Assembly: GCA_029210085.1 (NCBI GenBank)
Contig: JARGPP010000013.1
Coordinates: 124,001-188,000 of the forward strand
Direction: 5' to 3'
DNA from: Legionellaceae bacterium
Lineage (GTDB): Bacteria; Pseudomonadota; Gammaproteobacteria; Legionellales; Legionellaceae
Length of the DNA stretch: 64,000 nucleotides
Shown: positions 27,470 to 36,223 of the stretch, piece after piece
Layout of the letters: each line of letters begins with the position of its first letter
Position numbering within the stretch: position 1 is the stretch's first letter
Position numbers and translations under genes: made by a program
The notes under the pieces: generated by a model
Told to the model about the DNA's origin: nothing
The model's input: only the letters and a program-made list of their open reading frames with translations
The model's database searches: none

Positions 27470-28665
27470 TAGCACGGATAATGGAAGCTCTTGGAGCATG
27501 TCCAACTCAACAACAACCCCGCTCACTAATCCTCGTTTTCTTACATTAATCGCTGATGATAATGCTTTTATTACGACAGTAAGCTGCAGTAGCACTGGTG
27601 TCTGTGCTTTGGCTAGCTCGTACTCCCCTTCTAATGCTGCGAACAATACAAATCCTTTGTTGGCCTTTACTCCTAATGCCTCGATTGCCAATTTAATTTA
27701 TCCAAAAGCAATCACAAGCCCATCAATCACGCCTTCATTTGAAGCAGAATATGAAGGCAATGGATTCTATAGTACGAGTTGTACAGCCTCCTTTTGTGCT
27801 GCTACAGGCCAGTACACTGGCGAATATAATAGTGAGCTCACCAGCCTTCCTTTAAATGCAATTGGCACGAACAGTAATGGCACTTGGTCTTGGGCATACC
27901 TTTCAGGAACAAACAATTTAGATAACTTAGACCCTGCATATCAACGTAATTACGAGGCTAATACAATCACTTGTACATCTTCATTTTGCATCAATGCTGG
28001 TGTCTATATTAGCTCTTCTTCACCCATACCTTTTATAGGCGTTGGTACGAATACCAGTAGCGCTTGGTCTTGGGATTATGTTAAAACTTCAAGCTATATC
28101 AGTTCAATACCTGACTTTGGTGCGCTCTTTACTACTGTGCTAGATTCAGCCTGTAGCAAAAACTTCTGCTTTATTGCAACCAGCTATCTAAATACCTCAT
28201 CCGCGGTTTACCCCTTACTACTACAAAGTACTGCCGCTTCCGATGTTACTAGTTCTTGGACATATCCTTCTGGCATCAATACCAACAATATAACACCTAC
28301 CTTTGTGAGTGATGGCTATTTAAATGCCGCAAGTTGTTATGACACGATATGTATTGCTGTAGGAAACTTTGTAGGTGACTATACAAATACTTCTGGTGTG
28401 ACTGCTGATACCGAGCTTCCTTTAATTGCACTCACCAATAATGCAACAAGTACTTCTAGCCCCACTTGGAGTTACCAGCCTGATATCACATCCTCAAGTA
28501 ATTTACCTGCTTCATTTGTATCTAATGGCACGTTCACAGGCGCAAGTTGTGACGGTAATGCATCGTCTGTTACTTGCCTTGCTGTAGGCAGTTATACCGG
28601 CAGCTATACAAACACTTCTGATGTTACGTCTGAGATTGAGCAGCCTTTAATTGCAGTAAGCAACA

Positions 28666-28679
28666 ATGCTAGATGCTAG
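28666..28679 (+). repeat. 7-bp tandem duplication (ATGCTAG x2) causing a frameshift
   Basis: ATGCTAG is repeated exactly. With both copies the frame ends in TAG after NNARC. Removing one copy gives NNASGTSGTITW and joins the two repeat frames exactly. This is the clearest of the lesions in the pseudogene. Confidence 0.85.
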
Positions 28680-29057
28680 TGGCACTTCTGGCACCATCAC
28701 TTGGAGTTATCCAGAACAAACTTATCTAAATAACATAGATGGCTTTATCGCAGGATATTTAACGTCTGTAAGTTGTAATAACGAAGGAAGCGTTTGCGTT
28801 GCCGCAGGTACTTATAGAGCAACACAAACGGATAGCGCTGGCATTTCTACTACGACCCAATACCCTTTAGCCTTAATCACTACAGATGGGGGAAGTACCT
28901 GGAACTATAATTCTTCGGTCATCCCTTCCGCTTCATTAAACGCAACCGCGTCTTCTCTCACCAGTGTTTCAGCAAGCCCATCATGAGCAGCTTTTTCCAT
29001 TGAGTACCATGAAAAACTAAAAACCGTGACGTTTAGGAAAAAATGTCTATCGCAGAA

Positions 29058-29328
29058 CTATCGAAAAGAGCTCTGCCAACTCATCATGTCATTGGTTAAA
29101 GCTACTTTATCAGTTTCATTGTGAACGATTTCTCCCAACTCAGAAACAATTGTCTTTGACATTACACCAGAAAATTTGAAAATCTTGGATTTCTCGAGCA
29201 AAGCCCAGCCTAAAAATCCAATCATCATAATCCTGCATAAAGTGGGCAATAAGCTGCATATGACTTTTCGCTACCCTTTCTAAGTTTGCCAAAAAGTACT
29301 GTTTATCAAACGATGTTAAAAAGCTCAC
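29058..29328 (-). pseudogene. Short degenerate reading frame, two overlapping frames
   Basis: Two minus-strand frames, MSFLTSFDKQYFLANLERV... and ...SGVMSKTIVSELGEIV..., join into one about 90-residue helical protein if a single-base shift is allowed in the run encoding DFQIF (around 29168). No family is recognised. The rest of the 485-bp interval 28987-29471 holds AT-rich sequence with no other gene that I can see. It may be a fragment of a larger lost gene. Confidence 0.4.
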
Positions 29329-29471
29329 CTTAATAACCCAACATAAAATATATTAAAATATAAGTTAATGTAACTATTACTCGTTATGAGTTAAAATAAA
29401 GCTCATTATTTCTTATTGTACTATAAAGAATATGCTATGCTTCAGTAACGACTTTCTTTCTATCAATCATT

Positions 29472-29954
29472 ATGACTTGGTCCCGAACAACTTTATACAG
29501 CTTAGCTACAGCTTTATTATGGATTCCAAATATAGTACTTGCTTTTCCTCAAGGCTGTGAAAATAGTGGCTTTGGTTTTGATGACCCTTATGTTATTTTC
29601 AACGATACAGGTAAACAAACATATTACCTGATTCAAAATCACTCTGATATGAACATCGAGCTTGAACGTGTTGAAACAGAAGATACATTCATGAGTCCTA
29701 AGTTACAAAGCAAACTAAATCCAAACAGGTGGTCTGCATTTGCATCGGATACCAGTGATGTTCATTTTCAATGCTTTTCAAACACAACAGAGAAACCCAC
29801 CCGTATTAACTGCCGTGAAGCCTTAACCATTTGCCAATATCCACGTGTTAAGTTTGCTTTAAGTAACATGGGTAGCTATTGGGTTTCGACCAATAAGCCA
29901 CAAAAACAAGTGATTCGCGACTCCATTAAAAAAGGTATTTTACTGCGCTGGTAA
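29472..29954 (+). CDS. Small secreted protein, function unknown
   Basis: 160 residues with a clear N-terminal signal peptide (TTLYSLATALLWIPNIVLA, cleavage before FPQGC). The mature part has four Cys (FPQGCEN, FQCF, INCREALTICQYP), suggesting two disulfides in the periplasm or outside, and a mixed beta pattern with Asn- and Thr-rich turns. No family recognised; it resembles in size and style other small secreted proteins of Legionellales. It lies alone, 59 bp before the thioredoxin-like gene. Confidence 0.78.
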   Translation: MTWSRTTLYSLATALLWIPNIVLAFPQGCENSGFGFDDPYVIFNDTGKQTYYLIQNHSDMNIELERVETEDTFMSPKLQSKLNPNRWSAFASDTSDVHFQCFSNTTEKPTRINCREALTICQYPRVKFALSNMGSYWVSTNKPQKQVIRDSIKKGILLRW

Positions 29955-30013
29955 ACACATATTAAAAACCGATACAATCACTCATATTTTTTACATTAAC
30001 ATAAGGACGAATC

Positions 30014-30586
30014 ATGGCTAAAACACCTTCTTCCATGCTTCCTATTGGAACACAAGCACCCGGATTTTCACTTATTGATGTCATGACGGGCTTACCTCTT
30101 AATTTACACCAGTCAGATAATCAGGAAGCTGCAACTGTTATTCTTTTTATTTGTAATCATTGCCCATATGTAAAACATGTCAATCAAGCCATTACAGCAT
30201 TAGCACATGACTATATACCTCAAAACGTCAGGTTCATTGCCATTAACTCAAATGATGTCAATAAATATCCTGATGACTCACCTGAAAACATGAAAATCAC
30301 GGCAAAAGAAGAAGGCTATCCTTTTCCTTATTTATTTGATAAAACTCAAGAAGTTGCTAAAGCTTACCAAGCTGCTTGCACCCCAGACTTTTTTGTATTT
30401 GATCAAGATTTATTACTTGCCTATCGAGGACAACTCGACGACTCAAGACCAGGAAATGGTTTAGAGCCTAATGGCAGCTCAATTCGTGAAGCACTCGACT
30501 GTTTAATCAGAGGAGAAAACGTGCCCAGCAATCAGAAACCAAGCATTGGTTGTAATATTAAATGGAAAGAAACTCAACCCGCTTAA
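30014..30586 (+). CDS. Thioredoxin-fold (AhpC/TSA-Redoxin) protein
   Basis: Cytoplasmic redoxin-like protein. The active-site motif is FICNHCPYVK with Cys47 and Cys50 (CxxC) in a thioredoxin fold, followed by AINSND, PFPYLFD and the cis-Pro region CTPDFFVFD, typical of the thioredoxin-family peroxiredoxin-like group of about 190 residues. No signal peptide. AAGGAC lies upstream of the ATG. Likely thiol-disulfide or peroxide reduction; the partner is unknown. Confidence 0.85.
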   Translation: MAKTPSSMLPIGTQAPGFSLIDVMTGLPLNLHQSDNQEAATVILFICNHCPYVKHVNQAITALAHDYIPQNVRFIAINSNDVNKYPDDSPENMKITAKEEGYPFPYLFDKTQEVAKAYQAACTPDFFVFDQDLLLAYRGQLDDSRPGNGLEPNGSSIREALDCLIRGENVPSNQKPSIGCNIKWKETQPA

Positions 30587-30632
30587 TTTGAAGTACTGTC
30601 AGCACCTGATTTTAAATCTTAATTTAACTCAA

Positions 30633-30653
30633 TACCCTGCATGTCGCAGGGTA
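30633..30653. terminator. Stem-loop between convergent genes
   Basis: TACCCTGC and GCAGGGTA form an 8-bp perfect stem with a 5-nt loop midway between the thioredoxin-like gene and the chitinase stop. There is no T-run on either side, so termination is likely weak or factor-assisted. Confidence 0.4.
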
Positions 30654-30672
30654 CATAAGATTATCATTAAAC

Positions 30673-32181
30673 TTACTTGCTTTTCATGGATACATTTGAA
30701 CAGTCTCCACCTAGAACACATGCTTGTAGCCCTCTAGAAAATGCGTAGTTATTTGACTTATCAAAATTTAATGTCCAATCAAATACTCCACCTATATCAG
30801 GATAAGTATTAGGTGGCTTATAATTGTCACATGCATCTCCTGTTCTTAAACATTGAATCGCATCTTTCACTACATTAATCACCGCAGAAGGTGAACCATC
30901 ACTCGCACCAGAACCATTCATAACGGTATAGCCCAATACGACTTGAGAGGGCTTAAGCAAACTTTTGTACTTTTGAAAGCCTGTTGGCACACCCGATGGG
31001 GTAGAGTCAGGCCAGTCTTCTAATAAATCCGTTGCAAAAGCAACTGCTGAATCAGGTGAACTCGTTAATGAAGTGCCTTCCAGAGGATAGCACTCCCTAT
31101 CAATACCATAAGCACATCCAGAGTTATAGGTTTGAAAGCCCACCCACTCAAGTGATGCGGCTGTTTGCATCACAAGTGCCGCATAATTTCCCCATATTGC
31201 TGTGAAACTGGGGGTCGCGGCAATATTAGGCACTTGAGGTGCTAAAGTCAGTAACTGCGTAGGCGAACTTGCATGAAACGTATTAATGACAGATGAAAGA
31301 TATGCAATATCACATTTCGAATTATATACTGTCCCATCAGTACAACCTTCGGTTGGATCTGTAAATGAAAGCGCTTCATTAAGCCCCTGCTCAATATCAA
31401 AATCAAAACCATCAAATCCATAAGTATCTACCAGAAAAGTCATTGATGCTGTAAATTTATCTATAAATGCTTGTGGTGTTGCAGCAAGACTAACGGCTTG
31501 ATCAAAACTCACAGTGGTATCAGGAATATTAGTGGATGCACCGCCTAGTGATAGTAATACTTTAATTCCCTTATCTTGTAATGATTTCACATAAGTTTTT
31601 AGATCCGGTTGATCACCACCAAATCCACTCAATGCCTCAATATTAATCTCACCAGGAGAGGATGTACTAAATAATCCAAATGCAATCAACACATGTGTAT
31701 AATAAGCATCAGCAATCTCACTGGCTAATGGTGGCTTTTCCCAGCCATACATATAGCCAATTATTCTACCTGGCGTAATTGTCAGTAATTTAAATTTTTG
31801 AACAGAAATAGGCTGATTTTTTGCATTCAAAGCAACACGAATATTAATATTCTCTTTTTCAACAGTACGATTCGATAGCCTTGCTAGTTTGAATGTTCTA
31901 GGTTCTCCGTATCCTCCAGGAAAAAGACACCAATTATTTTTAGGGTTCATGATACAAGTCTTATTATTTGTTAAAAGATTAAAATCTGGATGATCAATAC
32001 TGACCCCCAGATTGGAATAGCGGTGACTTGTATTCGAACGAATAATGAGTGAACGCCCTTCCCCATCCTTGTCTTTCACAAAAGATGTATAAAATAATGC
32101 CTCGGCTGCCATTGCGGAAAGCACAAAGGTACTAAGTCCTATTAACAGTCCTGTTTTAAGCCCTAAAAACCGCCTTTTCAT
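30673..32181 (-). CDS. Secreted GH18 chitinase
   Basis: Hydrolyses chitin-type beta-1,4-GlcNAc polymers. The signal peptide is at residues 1-25 (LLIGLSTFVLSAMA, then AEAL). An N-terminal domain of unknown type (about 26-138) precedes the GH18 barrel, with SLGG at 211-214 and the catalytic DGFDFDIE at 257-264 (acid Glu264). Aromatic-rich strands near VGFQTYN and GGVFDWTLNFD complete it. I start at the ATG at 32181, with AAGGA 7 nt upstream, rather than 15 codons earlier. Legionella secretes comparable chitinases by its type II system. Confidence 0.92.
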   Translation of the reverse strand: MKRRFLGLKTGLLIGLSTFVLSAMAAEALFYTSFVKDKDGEGRSLIIRSNTSHRYSNLGVSIDHPDFNLLTNNKTCIMNPKNNWCLFPGGYGEPRTFKLARLSNRTVEKENINIRVALNAKNQPISVQKFKLLTITPGRIIGYMYGWEKPPLASEIADAYYTHVLIAFGLFSTSSPGEINIEALSGFGGDQPDLKTYVKSLQDKGIKVLLSLGGASTNIPDTTVSFDQAVSLAATPQAFIDKFTASMTFLVDTYGFDGFDFDIEQGLNEALSFTDPTEGCTDGTVYNSKCDIAYLSSVINTFHASSPTQLLTLAPQVPNIAATPSFTAIWGNYAALVMQTAASLEWVGFQTYNSGCAYGIDRECYPLEGTSLTSSPDSAVAFATDLLEDWPDSTPSGVPTGFQKYKSLLKPSQVVLGYTVMNGSGASDGSPSAVINVVKDAIQCLRTGDACDNYKPPNTYPDIGGVFDWTLNFDKSNNYAFSRGLQACVLGGDCSNVSMKSK

Positions 32182-32207
32182 ATTATTTTCCTTAACCATA
32201 ATAAAAT

Positions 32208-33017
32208 TTATACTAAAATTGAACACATCACCGCATTCGCATAAAGTTGTCCTGTTTTTAAGGTGTTTTTAACTTGATCATTTAAAATATTAAACTTTCC
32301 TTGCCCTAAGTAAAAAAACTGATAGCCACACTCGAGCGGTGCTTTCCCAAAGACATTAGCCACTTGAATACCAGCACCTGCAGTTGCACTAAAAACAGTA
32401 TTTGTTTTACCTGAAAAAATAGGCACAGGAATGGGGGTAATATTATTGCTCAAAATAGCATGCTGTTGAAAATCACTGGTCTTCATGAAATTAGGACCAA
32501 TCCCCATATTCAATGCCAAATGGTGATTTGAAAAATCCGTATTAATTATCGATTTTGCCACAATATAAAGAGGATATTGTGTAATATTATAATCATAAGA
32601 AAAATTTCTAAATTCATTTTCTTGGAACACCATACCAGCAGTTCTTGTTTGTGGCAGATAAAACCAATTTAATCCATAACTCATTTTAAAGTGTGTGTGC
32701 TCTTGACCATCAATAAAATAACCCACGCCAAATAAGCCATTTTTCGGCTTCGTATCTAAAACAGTGAAACGATCCCCTATTAAATCGTCAATATGAATGT
32801 ATTGCTCACTACTTGCATTACGCCAATACCCACCCAGCTGTAAGATTAAATGACTTTGTTTTAAATACCTAAGATAATCTTCTGTAGAAACACTTGGTCC
32901 CGCTGTTCCTGCAGTGATACGTGTAGACATCACACCTAATACGATACAAAGCATGAATAATTGAGTAGATTTTAAGGATATATTTTTTTTAAAAAAAGCA
33001 CACATGATTATTCTCAT
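32208..33017 (-). CDS. Outer-membrane beta-barrel-like protein
   Basis: 269 residues with an N-terminal signal peptide (LFMLCIVLGVMSTRITA) and a mature part of alternating hydrophobic/aromatic strands (HLILQLGGYW, FGVGYFIDGQ, FKMSYGLNWFYLP, QFFYLGQGKF), the pattern of an 8- to 10-stranded outer-membrane barrel. This type resembles OmpA-like or YfaZ-like barrels common in Legionellaceae; no exact family is claimed. An alternative ATG lies four codons in. It is 26 bp upstream of the chitinase gene and may be cotranscribed with it. Confidence 0.75.
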   Translation of the reverse strand: MRIIMCAFFKKNISLKSTQLFMLCIVLGVMSTRITAGTAGPSVSTEDYLRYLKQSHLILQLGGYWRNASSEQYIHIDDLIGDRFTVLDTKPKNGLFGVGYFIDGQEHTHFKMSYGLNWFYLPQTRTAGMVFQENEFRNFSYDYNITQYPLYIVAKSIINTDFSNHHLALNMGIGPNFMKTSDFQQHAILSNNITPIPVPIFSGKTNTVFSATAGAGIQVANVFGKAPLECGYQFFYLGQGKFNILNDQVKNTLKTGQLYANAVMCSILV

Positions 33018-33071
33018 CCAATCTAATAATAAGAATAACCTATCGATACATCAAACTAATGTCAATGAAAA

Positions 33072-33103
33072 AAATATATCCCCGCTCTCACGGGGATATA
33101 TTT
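33072..33103 (-). terminator. Rho-independent terminator of the rplI operon
   Basis: AAATATATCCCCG pairs with CGGGGATATATTT around a 6-nt loop. On the minus strand a run of seven T follows. It sits 5 bp after the rplI stop, closing the S6-S18-L9 operon before dnaB, which is elsewhere. Confidence 0.88.
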
Positions 33104-33107
33104 AATT

Positions 33108-33560
33108 TTAATTTCCTTTGCTAACAACTTCGATTTGTAAATTAGCTGTTACTTCACTATGAAGCTGAAGCGCTAATGTATATTGGCCTAGTGCTTGTAA
33201 TGGGCCTTCTGGCATCATCACTTCGCGCTTGTCTACTTCAATAGAACGTGCAGCCAATGCTTCGCTGACTTCTGAAACACCGATTGAACCATACAACTTA
33301 CCTTCATCTGTTGCTTGAACTTCAAGCATCAATGTCACATCATTCAGTTGAGCTGCTCGCTGCTCTGCTTTTGCAAACGCTTGTTGTGCTTTTTTCTCAA
33401 ACTCAGCACGACGCTTTTCAAAAACAACTTTGTTCTCTTCTGTTGCAAACACAGCTTTTTTTTCTGGAATCAAAAAGTTACGGCCATAGCCTGCCTTCAC
33501 ATCAACGATATCTCCAAGATTCCCTAAATTTTTTACTTTTTCTAACAAAATTACATGCAT
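33108..33560 (-). CDS. rplI: 50S ribosomal protein L9
   Basis: Binds 23S rRNA at the base of the L1 stalk. The N-domain has the L9 signature: [19 protein letters not shown] then the G-Y-GRNFLIP motif (residues about 24-33). A long connecting helix (about 45-75) and the C-terminal domain ([13 protein letters not shown]) follow. Length 150 residues is standard. Last gene of the S6 operon. Confidence 0.97.
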   Translation of the reverse strand: MHVILLEKVKNLGNLGDIVDVKAGYGRNFLIPEKKAVFATEENKVVFEKRRAEFEKKAQQAFAKAEQRAAQLNDVTLMLEVQATDEGKLYGSIGVSEVSEALAARSIEVDKREVMMPEGPLQALGQYTLALQLHSEVTANLQIEVVSKGN

Positions 33561-33577
33561 GTCTTCGCCTCTTTACG

Positions 33578-34489
33578 TTAGGTTGCTTGCCCAGTCTTAG
33601 GTGACAGGTATAAGCGAAAATTAAATAAACTATCCAATACTCCAAGTAGCGCATAAAGTGGTAAAACCACCCAAGATAAAAATATCATAGGTAGTACCAG
33701 TAAAAGCACCAGTGCAAGTGGCCGCATATTCGAAAACACGTAAGCAACAAAACTCAAACCAGATAGTATAAAGTAAAACAAAACCACTGGCAGACAATTT
33801 ATTGCCAAAAAGTGCTCAAAATAAGCTAAAACCAACAACAAAATCAATATCATCGAACCTGTCTTATCACCTCGGAAATTAAGCATTTCAGAGCGAAACC
33901 CTCCAGGATAAAACAACTGTGATTGAACTGAGCGTGCAAAAAGTAATGGCACTATAGCCGAAAAAGCCAATGATGCAGCCTGAACACCTAATAAATAATT
34001 AGCTAAAACAAGGGATGATATCCCCTGTTTTTCAAAAAAATCTAAAGTATTCATTTGACTTGAAGCCATACTTTGCAAAGCTGCTTCCAAATGTACATAT
34101 TGCTGCGTAATCAACTCAGGTGAAAATCCTTGTAAAATGATCACGCCGATTACTGTTAGACCCAACAAAACACCTGAAACAACACGCCAACTCGACGTTG
34201 TTTTTAAAAAATACGCCGCCAAATAACAAGGCAAAACATGAAGAATACTCATCATCACAGCTGTTGATACCGGAACGGACAAAACGGCGACCAACACTTG
34301 CACGAACATCACAGGAGCAAACAACTTTGCACCTGCCTTTGCACCCTGTCGTAGCGTAACTAATGACATGAGCGCAAGCGCAAGCCAATCCATATGAGGC
34401 ACAGCTGCAAGCACTGTTGCAAGCAACAGTGCGTATTTTTCTTGCTGAAGCACGCGTAACGCTTGCTGTTGAAAAAAACCTTTTTGCAC
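33578..34489 (-). CDS. DUF2232 multi-pass membrane protein
   Basis: About eight hydrophobic helices over 303 residues, with a long charged loop near the middle (FFEKQGISS). Its place between rpsR and rplI is the conserved location of DUF2232 (YybS-like) proteins of gammaproteobacteria, whose function is unknown. The identification rests on location and topology. No signal for a specific substrate is visible. Confidence 0.8.
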   Translation of the reverse strand: MQKGFFQQQALRVLQQEKYALLLATVLAAVPHMDWLALALMSLVTLRQGAKAGAKLFAPVMFVQVLVAVLSVPVSTAVMMSILHVLPCYLAAYFLKTTSSWRVVSGVLLGLTVIGVIILQGFSPELITQQYVHLEAALQSMASSQMNTLDFFEKQGISSLVLANYLLGVQAASLAFSAIVPLLFARSVQSQLFYPGGFRSEMLNFRGDKTGSMILILLLVLAYFEHFLAINCLPVVLFYFILSGLSFVAYVFSNMRPLALVLLLVLPMIFLSWVVLPLYALLGVLDSLFNFRLYLSPKTGQAT

Positions 34490-34498
34490 GGCTAATAT

Positions 34499-34726
34499 CT
34501 ACTTGTGACTGTCACAATACGGAAGAAGCGCCAAAAAGCGTGCCAACTTAATTGCACGTGTAATTTGACGTTGCATACCTGCAGGCACACCTGTAATTCG
34601 ACTAGGCACAATCTTACCACTTTCTGAAACAAAGCCTTTTAAAAGAGCGATATCTTTATAATCAACTCCTGTCACAGCATCCACTGTAGGACGTGCCATT
34701 TTTTTACGACGATAATATGTAGACAT
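34499..34726 (-). CDS. rpsR: 30S ribosomal protein S18
   Basis: Binds with S6 at the platform of the 30S subunit. Core S18 signatures [15 protein letters not shown] and [10 protein letters not shown]...[18 protein letters not shown] are present. I start at the ATG at 34726 (MSTYYRRKK), which has GGGAG about 8 nt upstream; a TTG two codons earlier is unlikely. Length 75 residues is normal. Confidence 0.97.
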   Translation of the reverse strand: MSTYYRRKKMARPTVDAVTGVDYKDIALLKGFVSESGKIVPSRITGVPAGMQRQITRAIKLARFLALLPYCDSHK

Positions 34727-34740
34727 ACTCAATTCTCCCT

Positions 34741-35100
34741 TTACTCATCACGAGCACTACGTGTGTCGCGCGCATCACGTGTGTCTTTTTTAATCATAAT
34801 AGACTCATCAGTAACCGCAGCTTTACGGTTAATAATTAAATGTCTTAAAACAGCATCATTAAATTTTAAAGTTGATTTTAACTCATCAAGTGCTTCTTGA
34901 TTACATTCAATATTCAACAAAAGATAATGCGCTTTATGCAGGTCATTAATAGGATAAGCAAGTGGTCGTCTGCCCCAATCTTCATTACGATGCACAACAC
35001 CTGCATGCTTTGAAAGAATACCAAGGTAACGCTCAAGCATGGTAGGTACTTGTTCGCTTCTATCAGGGTGAATCATGAACACGATTTCATAGTGTCTCAT
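34741..35100 (-). CDS. rpsF: 30S ribosomal protein S6
   Basis: Assembles with S18. The start [19 protein letters not shown] and the motif [13 protein letters not shown] are typical. The ATG at 35100 follows AAAGGAG; the frame extends 18 codons further upstream but without need. The C-terminal tail ([14 protein letters not shown]) is an Arg/Asp-rich repeat. First gene of the S6-S18-DUF2232-L9 operon. Confidence 0.97.
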   Translation of the reverse strand: MRHYEIVFMIHPDRSEQVPTMLERYLGILSKHAGVVHRNEDWGRRPLAYPINDLHKAHYLLLNIECNQEALDELKSTLKFNDAVLRHLIINRKAAVTDESIMIKKDTRDARDTRSARDE

Positions 35101-35290
35101 GTGATCTCCTTTAGGATTAAAGCCTTCGCTGATCACAACATCTGCGTAAGGCAAGGTTATAGTTAAACGGAGGCTATATTAACCATTTAATCACTAAAAA
35201 TCAATCAAAAAACATTCTCTTTACTCAAGTAATTTCACATCTCTGTGCATTAATCTGATGCACTTGTATTGGGGAGTAATGAGCTGCATG

Positions 35291-36016
35291 CTACTCTTCG
35301 GAAAATGAGACGTTGCTATACACATCTTGCACATCATCTAAATCATCGAGTACATCAATCAGCTTTTCAAGTGTTTCCAACTGCTCAGGCTTTAGTTCCA
35401 CCAAGGTCTGAGCCCGCATGGTTAAGTGTGACTGCTCCACATCAAATCCAGCATCGTCTAAAGCAGATAAAATAGTATGATACCCATCTGGTGGTGTAAT
35501 AATTTCAAGCTGCTCTCCTTCTAAAAGAACATCTTCCGCACCCACTTCAATGGCAAGATCCATTGCTTTTTCATGCTCAGACGTAGGTGCTAATAAAATT
35601 TCACCTTGTTGATTAAACAAATAAGCAACTGAACCATCTGTTCCTAAGTTTCCACCATATTTAGTAAAAGCATGCCGAACCTCTGATACTGTTCTATTTT
35701 TATTATCTGACAAACAATCAACTAAAATAGCAACACCACCTGGACCATATCCTTCATAACGCATGACAACCATATCAGCACCATCAAGCCCGCCAGCACC
35801 GCGTTTAATTGCATTATCTATTGTGTCACGCTTCATATTAGCCTTAAGTGACTTTAAAACAGCATCACGAAGTCTTGCATTTGCTGCTTCATCAGGACCA
35901 CCCTCACGTGCAGCCACTGAAATCTCACGAATCAATTTTGTGAAAATTTTTCCACGCTTTGCGTCTTGTGCTCCTTTACGGTGACGAATATTTGCCCACT
36001 TACTATGTCCAGCCAC
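35291..36016 (-). CDS. yebC: YebC/PmpR family protein
   Basis: TACO1/YebC-type protein, a translation or transcription factor; recent work links the family to relief of ribosome stalling at prolines. It opens with the invariant MAGHSKWANIRHRKGAQDAKRGKIFTK-type sequence and has YEGYGPGGVAILVDCLSDNKNRT in the middle. Length 241 residues is standard. Here it is alone rather than beside ruvC as in many relatives. Confidence 0.95.
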   Translation of the reverse strand: MAGHSKWANIRHRKGAQDAKRGKIFTKLIREISVAAREGGPDEAANARLRDAVLKSLKANMKRDTIDNAIKRGAGGLDGADMVVMRYEGYGPGGVAILVDCLSDNKNRTVSEVRHAFTKYGGNLGTDGSVAYLFNQQGEILLAPTSEHEKAMDLAIEVGAEDVLLEGEQLEIITPPDGYHTILSALDDAGFDVEQSHLTMRAQTLVELKPEQLETLEKLIDVLDDLDDVQDVYSNVSFSEE

Positions 36017-36223
36017 AATTCAATCCTCTTCGTTAAATATTAAAGTTAATTCGTGCCCTCTCAACTTCACTTTGTATTTTAAAGTATCTAAGTCGCCTTA
36101 CTGACGAGCCTCAATAGCGAAAAAATAACTTGCCGCACATCTTAAAATAAATAATAAAAATTTAAAACGAAGTATAGTATGCTTTGTCCTAAGGATGAAG
36201 TAGTAATCAATCAGGAGAATATA

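Larger units (their letters stand above)
26886..28986 (+). pseudogene. Frameshifted secreted repeat protein (Asp-box/beta-propeller-like)
   Basis: A single long gene can be read through three frames. It begins MPAINNKKLTV; a +1 shift near 26915 restores a signal peptide (SIPLFTTITFA, then EPEQ). A second shift near 27396 fits a GT doubling, and a third is a 7-bp duplication at 28666-28679. The body has about eight repeats of 50-60 residues with a C-x4-C pair, a GxY(T)GxYTNTS stretch and Asp-box-like turns (STDNGSSW, TTDGGSTW), as in BNR/sialidase-type propellers. The 3' end stops abruptly at SVSASPS. Programmed recoding is less likely than decay. Confidence 0.8.
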
